A stretch of 64,000 nt of DNA from Porphyridium purpureum (Eukaryota; Rhodophyta; Bangiophyceae; Porphyridiales; Porphyridiaceae), in the NCBI GenBank assembly GCA_008690995.1, contig VRMN01000001.1, positions 868,001 to 932,000 on the forward strand, read 5' to 3'. The notes under the pieces were generated by a model, which was given only the letters and a program-made list of their open reading frames with translations, had not been told where the DNA came from and ran no database searches. The position numbers were made by a program, and so were the translations under genes. Positions 57,783 to 64,000 of the stretch are shown in pieces; the stretch's first letter is position 1, and each line of letters begins with the position of its first letter.

Positions 57783-57802
57783 CTGTACCGCCAGGTACAG
57801 TT
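57783..57802. promoter_or_regulatory. Inverted pair of GTACAG elements
   Basis: CTGTACC (57783-57789) and GGTACAGTT (57794-57802) face each other across 4 bases, about 135 bases before the ATG at 57936. This spacing matches the copies before TOP3 and LepA and argues that 57936, not the ATG at 57726, is the start of the downstream protein. Confidence 0.5.
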
Positions 57803-57935
57803 GGCAACGCGGTGGCGTTGGCGCGTCGGGCGCGCGTTGCACGCGGGGTTGCGGCAAGGCGGTGCGGGGAGAGATCGGGACGGGGGGGTTGAGGGGGTGG
57901 GGAAGGAGGAGGAGAAGGACGCCGTCGCAGCTGCA

Positions 57936-59408
57936 ATGGTGTGGTTTGTGGCCCGTAGGGCAGCGGTGTGCTCCGCTGATCGGGCGTTGCTGCGGTTGGA
58001 CTGGGCGTCGCTGGGCGCGTTTGGGCAGCACCTGCGCAAGTATTGTGCAGAGAGTGGCGCTGCTTCCTTGCATCAGCCGCCCGCGAACCTGGCCTCTGAA
58101 CTGCAGGAGATGTCGTCGGAGGGAGAGGAAACATCCGCGGGAGATAGAGGCAGAGGAACTGGGAAGCGCCGTCGGAAAAATCGTGGGCGAGGCGGAAAAG
58201 GAGGGATGGCGGCGAATGTAGCCGCGCCAGTCATGCCAATGTCACCGTTTCCTCCTGGTATTTTTCCCGGAGTGGCGGCAGGTCCGATTCCTGGTGCAGT
58301 CGCTCCTCCATTGACGGGCTCTGTACCGGCTGCTGTACCTGGCCAAGTAGGAGGTGTCGCCCCGGGCCAGATTCCAGGTCCCTTTCCTGGCCAAGCTTGG
58401 AGTCCATTTCCTCCCGGCTTCAATCCGTACGGTGCGATGCTTTACCCGTATCAAGGCTTTCCGAATCCTGGAATCGCTACCGGTGTACAAACTCAACCCA
58501 GCCAAGCTAATACCGGCCAGGCAAACACCGGCCGCGGAGACGCGCGCCGAAGACAGAAACGCAATGTCTCGCGGGACTCCGACGTGAAATGGCCCGGCTC
58601 TAACTATCGCGGGTCAAAGTTTGATCCAAATTACGTCGACCCTCGAAAGGCGAAGCAGCAAGCTGCGGCGGCGGCGGCGCATCCTGAGTCAGCAAACGTG
58701 GCGTCGAAAACAGAGGGGTTGACTGTCGCTTCGCCTCTGCCAATGCCATCCGTGCCAGGGAGCTTGAAGGTGGATTCGAAAGAGGCTGATGACAAAAAAG
58801 CCACACCATCGACTGCTGCTGATGTTGGCGACGATGGCGTTGGCGACGATGACGTTGGCGACGATGATGTCGTGGATCATGTCATGGAACTTGTCGAGAC
58901 CGCACGCTCCCGCGGATACGCCCCCCATCCGGAGGACAGGGCATTGTTTACCGTGGAGGCGCTTCAGGAGACAGTTAATGTGCGCGATTTTGTCTTGCAG
59001 CAGGCGGAGGAGAATGCATTCCTGCGGTTTTTCTTGGTCTCCCGTATTGGGGGCCTTGCGCACGTCGTGGATTGTTTGTCACATCCTTATTTGTACAAGA
59101 ACCTCGACCCGGAAACAGATCAACTTTCGTCCTTGTTCGACTTGGATGGTGAATCGCAGAAAAATGGGTTCGCGTCAGGCGAAAGCAACGCGGGAATGAG
59201 CAGCTCGGAGTGGGAACAAGGAGAAGGGCCAGAAACAAGCGAAGACGATGTTGGCCCGATCTCGTCGGACTCGGACAAGCAAGACAAGGTTAACGATAGT
59301 GATGATGATGATAATGATGATGATGACGACGACAACGAGGAAAGGGATAAAGATGAAGCCGGCAAGACCTCTACACCGGGCGAGACTCGTGACGTATCGG
59401 CGAAATAA
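57936..59408 (+). CDS. Unrecognised protein, novel paralogue family, member 1
   Basis: 490 residues from ATG at 57936; an upstream in-frame ATG at 57726 would put the promoter-like elements inside the protein. The N-terminus (MVWFVARRAAVCSADRALLR) resembles a mitochondrial presequence. A basic patch (RGTGKRRRKNRGRGGKGG) and a Pro/Gly-rich low-complexity stretch (PFPPGIFPGVAAGPIPGA) follow. A short block GSKFDPNYVDP and the family domain (about 314-393) come next: MELVETARSRGYAPHPEDRA, VRDFVLQQAEENAFLRFFLV, SRIGGLAHVVDCLSHPYLYK. The protein ends in an acidic tail with runs of Asp. No known domain was recognised. The paralogue at 59866 shares both conserved blocks in the same order. Confidence 0.7.
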   Translation: MVWFVARRAAVCSADRALLRLDWASLGAFGQHLRKYCAESGAASLHQPPANLASELQEMSSEGEETSAGDRGRGTGKRRRKNRGRGGKGGMAANVAAPVMPMSPFPPGIFPGVAAGPIPGAVAPPLTGSVPAAVPGQVGGVAPGQIPGPFPGQAWSPFPPGFNPYGAMLYPYQGFPNPGIATGVQTQPSQANTGQANTGRGDARRRQKRNVSRDSDVKWPGSNYRGSKFDPNYVDPRKAKQQAAAAAAHPESANVASKTEGLTVASPLPMPSVPGSLKVDSKEADDKKATPSTAADVGDDGVGDDDVGDDDVVDHVMELVETARSRGYAPHPEDRALFTVEALQETVNVRDFVLQQAEENAFLRFFLVSRIGGLAHVVDCLSHPYLYKNLDPETDQLSSLFDLDGESQKNGFASGESNAGMSSSEWEQGEGPETSEDDVGPISSDSDKQDKVNDSDDDDNDDDDDDNEERDKDEAGKTSTPGETRDVSAK

Positions 59409-59865
59409 GCCTGGACACTGGAATTCCGTGCTGAATTGGTGTCGTTTGGACTTCGGATGCGTGCGTTGACGCGTTGCCCCTTGTGTATCGAGTCATGGCT
59501 TTTAGTACAGCAGTAGACATTCCGAGTGTGCCGAGTGAAGGGAGATTCTGTCTGCCTTTTGGTTGATTTAAGCAGGCACGTAGCGTGGATTTCCGTCAAG
59601 ACACCCAGGTGGACCGTTAGAGTGCGTAAAAGCTTTCTCCGCCCTTCGCGCATTTTGGTACTGAATAAGATTTGTCTCCCTCCGTTTCTGAAAAAGCACA
59701 TCTGACGAATGCGCGCCACGACCACGTTCCTGCCTGCAGGATACATGCATGCCGCCAAATTGTCACAGCTTGTATAAAACAAAGAAAAGAAACATTCTGG
59801 CATTCCATTTACGGACACATTCAGATTGAGTGCCGCGATTGCGGGGCAGAAGGGTGGAGAGAACC
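59409..59865. other. Spacer between the two novel-family paralogues
   Basis: About 460 bases, presumably 3' UTR of member 1 and promoter of member 2. No GTACAG element, repeat or gene was seen. Confidence 0.5.
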
Positions 59866-60759
59866 ATGGGAATCATGGCTCCAGCGGTGGCGCGGAACTT
59901 GTATCGCCGAGCTGATTGCATGGGCGCCGCTTTTTTCGCGTTGGCTCGGGCATCGTCTTCTGTTGCCGCGCTCCTGCGATCGCAAACCGTGACGGCGGCT
60001 GTGCATAAAACCAGTAATGATAGCGGTTGGTACGCTTCGCCACGCCGTCAGCGAGTGCGTCGAGACGGAGCTGACTTGAGGATCAAGGCTTTTCATCATT
60101 GCGCGAGAGTTTCGCAAGGTTCAGAAGCCGACGGTAAATGGCAATTTTTGGACGAGCCCGCAGAAGTTCAACCTGAATCGCCGCCAAAGAAAGCAACCCC
60201 TGAGAATCGTGAAGGGCCTGGTCCCAAAAAGAAAGGAACAAAGTTTAATCCAAAGGCCGTCAACCCGCAACATGCCGCCCTGTGGAAAGCCGCACAGACC
60301 CAAGGCGACGAGGCGGGATCAGATAGCTCCCTTGCTTCGTGGAAGGATTCTTATGATTTCACCTACGTGAGCGAAGGCACAGATCGCGTCATGGAACTTA
60401 TCGAGGTCGCAAAAAAGCGTGGATACTCTCCGCATCCGAAAAGCAAGGAGTTCTTTATGGTGGGGTCACCGCAAAAGGCGGTTCGTGTGCGTGATTTTAT
60501 CCTAGAGGCTGCGGAGCAGGATCCGGATCTGAGTGAATTTTTGACATCCAAAATTGGAGGCATGGCACATCTTGTCGAATGCTTGTCCTTCACGTATCTG
60601 TACAAGGAGCTCCAAATAGCCGAATTCGAGCCAGAGGAGCCCGACGAGGAGTTTCCGGAAGGCCCAGGCTTAGGCTTTGGTTTGGATCCGGTAGAAGATG
60701 ACACGAACAAGGATCAAGAGAGCACGGAACATACATTCACAGTGATTGGCAGAAAATGA
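59866..60759 (+). CDS. Unrecognised protein, novel paralogue family, member 2
   Basis: 297 residues from ATG at 59866 (59875 also possible; the frame upstream has only GTG). The N-terminus (MAPAVARNLYRRADCMGAAF) is a strong mitochondrial-type presequence. There is a DLRIKA motif at about residue 72, then Lys-rich disorder (GPGPKKKGTKFNPKAVNPQ) containing the short block GTKFNPKAVNP. The family domain follows at about 180-260: MELIEVAKKRGYSPHPKSKE, VRDFILEAAEQDPDLSEFLT, SKIGGMAHLVECLSFTYLYK. The tail is mildly acidic (FEPEEPDEEFPEGPG). About half the residues of the 80-residue domain are identical to member 1. Absence of the Pro/Gly region and poly-Asp tail are the main differences. Function unknown. 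Confidence 0.72.
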   Translation: MGIMAPAVARNLYRRADCMGAAFFALARASSSVAALLRSQTVTAAVHKTSNDSGWYASPRRQRVRRDGADLRIKAFHHCARVSQGSEADGKWQFLDEPAEVQPESPPKKATPENREGPGPKKKGTKFNPKAVNPQHAALWKAAQTQGDEAGSDSSLASWKDSYDFTYVSEGTDRVMELIEVAKKRGYSPHPKSKEFFMVGSPQKAVRVRDFILEAAEQDPDLSEFLTSKIGGMAHLVECLSFTYLYKELQIAEFEPEEPDEEFPEGPGLGFGLDPVEDDTNKDQESTEHTFTVIGRK

Positions 60760-60879
60760 AAGATGATTGAAATTTGTTCAAACTGCAAACTTTCATGGCC
60801 GGTTGTAAAATCAGCTTTTGGCTAAAGTTAGGATGCTTGCAGTGAAAGAAGCATAAAGCCATCTGTACTAGAATATCTC

Positions 60880-61294
60880 CCTGCATACATGTGTCTTTCA
60901 GTTTTGCTGCTCCCAGGCGCACAGTCTGTGCGCGAAAGAGAATGCCTGGGTGCCTAAGGCACCGAAGGTTGCCCGCGTCCTCATACTTAGATCGTTCGTG
61001 CACGTCCCATCCGATAGCACCGCGCGGACACATGCCCAGGCCGTGTTTTTCATTTGCCCGTCAGCCGTCCTGGAACGCATGCTCTTTGGGAAACGACGCC
61101 ATTTTTCAGCGGAGGTCTGCATTGCTGTTCCGACAGCCATTGAACGACGCCGCCTACAAGACGCAGAACTGCACGACCCGCGTATCTCCCGTACCTGCGA
61201 TGCGCTGAGACTTGCTGAGGAGAAAGAAAAGAGGCACTCAAAAGAAAATGCAGAGCATGTCATCACCTCAGTCTCAAATGAGACTGCATTATAG
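60880..61294 (+). other. Possible 3' exon or small gene, unrecognised
   Basis: Open plus-strand frame without an early ATG. It follows an acceptor-like TGTGTCTTTCAG near 60902. The text includes PKVARVLILRSFVHVPSDST, FSAEVCIAVPTAIERRRLQD and ALRLAEEKEKRHSKENAEHV, which look coding. It could be the terminal exon of a spliced gene or an alternative end of the preceding gene. The minus strand is also open here as a shadow. No family was recognised. Confidence 0.28.
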
Positions 61295-61306
61295 AACACA
61301 TTTACA

Positions 61307-62914
61307 TCAAACAACTTCAATCTCTCCCCCCTCGGAATCGTCTTCTTGCTGCTCATCCTCTGCGAGATTCAGCGGGCTGTAGACCAGACGCGCGCTGCGT
61401 TGGTACCAAAACTCAAGACAGTTCCGCACGATGCCACGATCGGTGGGGTTTTGGAACCGACCCTCATGGTTCCAAAAATACTCATACCGTCGAGCATTCA
61501 CCTGTTCGTTTGTGGTCATCGATCGTGCTATCAGGTAAAGATGCTGCAAAAGCAGGGGAGCAACAGCGAGGGCAATAATGCTGTTCCAGCAAGCCCACAG
61601 TGAGACAACGGGGTGGCGAGAGAGAGAGACAGCAAATCCAGCAATTTGCTGCGTTTCACGCGCGACATAAGATAACACACGCAGGATAAAGATCACACAG
61701 CCAAGTACGATGGCCATGAGCAGCAAGAGGAACTCGCGGTGATTGCGTTCGCCAATACACCCGCCTGTGTAGGGGCAATGATGATCAAAGCGATGCACGC
61801 ACCGGTTGCACATGTTACAATGTTTTGACCGTTGCGGTCGATGATTCATGCACGTCCAGCAAACGCGGCCAGGCGGCACCTCTCTTATCAATTCTGTCTT
61901 GACGTATTCGGCTGATTTGGTAGGTACAAAACCAGGGTCGTCCAAAATAATATAACCTTGCAATGCCAGAATAATCGCGCCCACGGGCAGCAAAAGACGA
62001 CCGAAGACAGAGCCACCACCTTCTGCAAAGCCCATGAGCGTGCTCAGCAAAATATCCACGATCACGACTAGCGGAATCAGGAGGACAAGAACGTGAGGTG
62101 GACGCAACGAAAGCAGGCCCTCTTTGTGCTTCAGCACCACACGCTCGATTGCGCCAAGAGGGTAAGGTTCCGGCACCGCGTATGGCTGCGATTCCCACAG
62201 CTTCAACTTGCGCACGAACGACTCGCCAAGCTTCTCGCGCGCCACGGAGCACGGAGATCGGCCTTGTTCGTCCTCTGCTGAAATTGACGCGCCGTGTGAC
62301 ACAAGAGCTCTGGCAGATGGAATATGCTTTTCCGAAACCGCCAGTTGCAGCGGGGTGATCTTGTCCTTTGTCTTTTCGTTAACGTCAAGGCCATGTACGA
62401 GCACAAGATACTGGATGAGGCTCAGGTGGCCCTTGAAGGCGGCAAAGTGCAAAAGCGAGGAGCCACGGAAATCACGAGTGTTGACATCAGCGTTGTACTT
62501 CTCTATCATTATGTGTGCGAGATCCGTGAATCCATACTGAACCGCAAACATGAGTGACGAATACCCCATAACCGTCTCTTTTTGATTGACGTCTGCACCC
62601 CGTTCCAGCAGGGCCTCTGCGGCGCGTATCTCACCGCCATACGCCGCCCACATGAGCGCAGTTTGATCCTTTGTGGTCGCCTTCCATGACAAGGCGTGTA
62701 TAAGCATCGGATCCGCGCGCAGAAGCACATGGATCACCTCGACGCACCCGTTGACGGCGGCCCAATGCAAGGCCGTGTGGCCATCCGAGTCGCGCACCTC
62801 GCATAGCCACCCGGGCTGAACACGCGCTTGCCGCCCATTCAGCCACTCGCTCACCCGATCCACGCGCCCCCTGCGCGCCGCAAACACGAGCTCCACATTC
62901 TCTGCCGCCTCCAT
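61307..62914 (-). CDS. Ankyrin-repeat DHHC palmitoyltransferase (HIP14/ZDHHC17-like)
   Basis: 535 residues. Residues 1-220 hold about five or six ankyrin repeats ([60 protein letters not shown]). Two membrane segments follow near 275-340 ([36 protein letters not shown]). The zinc-binding cysteine-rich domain comes next ([20 protein letters not shown]), with catalytic FDHHCPY at Asp377-Cys380, and then two more membrane spans ([20 protein letters not shown]). The TTxE-like motif is [16 protein letters not shown]. The C-tail is acidic. These enzymes S-palmitoylate cytosolic-face cysteines of substrates recruited by the ankyrin domain, usually at Golgi or endosomes. Yeast Akr1 and animal HIP14 share this layout. 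Confidence 0.95.
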   Translation of the reverse strand: MEAAENVELVFAARRGRVDRVSEWLNGRQARVQPGWLCEVRDSDGHTALHWAAVNGCVEVIHVLLRADPMLIHALSWKATTKDQTALMWAAYGGEIRAAEALLERGADVNQKETVMGYSSLMFAVQYGFTDLAHIMIEKYNADVNTRDFRGSSLLHFAAFKGHLSLIQYLVLVHGLDVNEKTKDKITPLQLAVSEKHIPSARALVSHGASISAEDEQGRSPCSVAREKLGESFVRKLKLWESQPYAVPEPYPLGAIERVVLKHKEGLLSLRPPHVLVLLIPLVVIVDILLSTLMGFAEGGGSVFGRLLLPVGAIILALQGYIILDDPGFVPTKSAEYVKTELIREVPPGRVCWTCMNHRPQRSKHCNMCNRCVHRFDHHCPYTGGCIGERNHREFLLLLMAIVLGCVIFILRVLSYVARETQQIAGFAVSLSRHPVVSLWACWNSIIALAVAPLLLQHLYLIARSMTTNEQVNARRYEYFWNHEGRFQNPTDRGIVRNCLEFWYQRSARLVYSPLNLAEDEQQEDDSEGGEIEVV

Positions 62915-63225
62915 GTCCCAGCCCTTCCCCTGATTTATTGCAAAACCTCCTAACGCTCCTTCGTCGATCCCTCACCCAACCATCCAATACCCGGCTGATC
63001 AAATTTTTAACGCGCTTGCGACTGGCCCATTCAAGCTTTCCCTGGATATCCAAACTTCTCATCATCGAACTAAATATACGCGGCACTACCGTTCGGTGCA
63101 GTCGACGTCGCTCTGCCTGGAATCCATATACCATTCTCCAGAGCATCCATTTCGACTCTGGCTCCGACTGGAATGGGAGACATGCCATCGTCTCGTTCCT
63201 TGCCCAGCGCTTCCTTCAAAGCCCA

Positions 63226-63575
63226 TCAGCCAACATGCACCAATGTCGCCCCGGCCGTTTCCTCGAATTTGTCTCCTGGCAATATACGGAGCTCGCAGAG
63301 CACGGAGTCACAAATTCTCGCCACGATAGGCGTCCCCACTCCAGGATTCCTGTAAAACAATGCACTGCGTTGCTTTTGGCCCAGATCGTCGCCGCGCCCG
63401 TGGGCCAACGTGAAAAGGTCCGTCAGCTTCAAACACCTAGCCCTTGACCTTTTCGGCACACAGCCAATTCAATGGCTATCTTCAATCCATGGTATTACCG
63501 GGCGCGAAGCTTGAACTCCTCAGTCTCACGTTTCCTCTCATCGCTGGCACTTTGCTTGATTAGCACAGCATCCAT
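63226..63575 (-). CDS. Possible small two-exon gene, unrecognised
   Basis: ATG at 63575 opens MDAVLIKQSASDERKRETEE. A GTAATA donor at 63498 and a strong acceptor TTGTTTTACAG ending at 63350 would remove a 149-base intron and join FKLRA in phase to RNPGVGTPIVARICDSVLCE, LRILPGDKFEETAGATLVHV, ending at TGA 63226-63228 (66 residues). Without splicing the first exon stops at once (TAA). The same frame beyond TGA is open and protein-like to TAG at 63070-63072 (see findings). No family was recognised. Introns are rare in this window, so transcript evidence matters. Confidence 0.4.
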
Positions 63576-63613
63576 CTTCTATTCCCCTTCGGCAATGATA
63601 GAGCAGGCTATGT

Positions 63614-64000
63614 CTAGACACTCAGCAGACACATAGCTCCATTCTTGCAAGCGATTCCCGAAAGTGCAAACCGGCTCGTATCCAGGACGTAGTCTCCGTG
63701 CTTTGCAGACAAAGCTCGAGCCACATAGTACAGGTCACTCGCGCACGAATATTCAATCTCATTCACCTGCTGGTGAAGGCCGTGCAATGTTGCAGCGGAG
63801 GGCGGACATCCCAGCAGAATTTCACAGAACATGGTCAAAATCTCTTCGATCAGTGGGGAGGACGAAATTGTGACACAATCGTTTGCAGTGGAGCTGCGAA
63901 GCAATCTGTCAGCATCAAAGTAAATGTTTTGCTCAGCGATTCCCGGATGCCGTTGATATCACGTGGCAGTGCGCCGACAGGGAATACGCTCTCTCCGCCA
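63614..64000 (-). CDS. C-terminal part of an unrecognised protein, off right edge
   Basis: Minus-strand text to TAG at 63614 is helical and protein-like (SPLIEEILTMFCEILLGCPP, HGLHQQVNEIEYSCASDLYY, VARALSAKHGDYVLDTSRFA), but this frame meets TGA at 63959-63961. From the edge to 63853 a different frame looks coding (FPVGALPRDINGIRESLSKT, FTLMLTDCFAAPL). The switch falls near 63870-63900, with no room for an intron of usual size, so a base error, a real frameshift, or an exon boundary just here are all possible. It resembles a helical-repeat protein of no identified family. Confidence 0.4.

Noticed and set aside
57726-57935. Upstream ATG for novel-family member 1
   Set aside because: It would place promoter-like GTACAG elements inside the protein and hide the presequence that begins at 57936. 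Not excluded without 5' end data.
62631-63188. Minus-strand frame of 185 codons across the DHHC gene start
   Set aside because: Different frame from the ankyrin-DHHC protein, overlaps its first repeats, and has unlikely composition.

Overview
This window looks like nuclear DNA of an intron-poor, GC-rich unicellular red alga, most like Porphyridium (inference; no species marker was checked). It carries typical eukaryotic genes (Rab GDI, VPS13, DEPDC5/Iml1, eL39, a USP deubiquitinase, an ankyrin-DHHC palmitoyltransferase). Mixed with these are nucleus-encoded plastid proteins with N-terminal extensions: ATP synthase gamma, LepA/EF4, carotenoid isomerase, ThiO and archaeal-type 3-dehydroquinate synthase II. 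Almost every gene is one uninterrupted frame, including a VPS13 of about 4,960 residues. No rRNA, tRNA, CRISPR array or virus-like element was recognised.

Layout. 1-6.5 kb: the 5' part of a membrane-anchored diflavin reductase (minus strand, off the left edge), divergent from plastid atpC, then about 3.2 kb without a convincing gene. 6.5-18 kb: topoisomerase III, a possible small spliced gene, CRTISO, aldose 1-epimerase, eL39 (minus) and a USP36-like peptidase. 18-28 kb: an unrecognised protein with a repeated MADFARSQLDA motif, ThiO, LepA, Rab GDI and a divergent FH2 protein. 28-48.6 kb: VPS13 (plus) facing a DEPDC5/Iml1 homologue (minus) that seems to lack its DEP domain.

48.8-60.8 kb is the most unusual stretch. 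Two proteins resembling the tandem-PH middle domain of SSRP1/Pob3 (FACT) flank a TPMT-like methyltransferase and an NAD(P)HX dehydratase. After DHQS-II comes a second paralogue pair of an unrecognised family. All four paralogues have basic N-termini that look like organelle presequences, and one member of each pair ends in an acidic tail. 61.3-64 kb: ankyrin-DHHC palmitoyltransferase and two unresolved minus-strand genes, one running off the right edge.

Genes are mostly arranged as divergent or convergent pairs with short spacers. A recurring GGTACAGTT/AACTGTACC element, often in pairs or inverted, lies in several 5' regions and may be a shared promoter element. Several starts were moved to the first true ATG, because the longest open frames begin at GTG or TTG.
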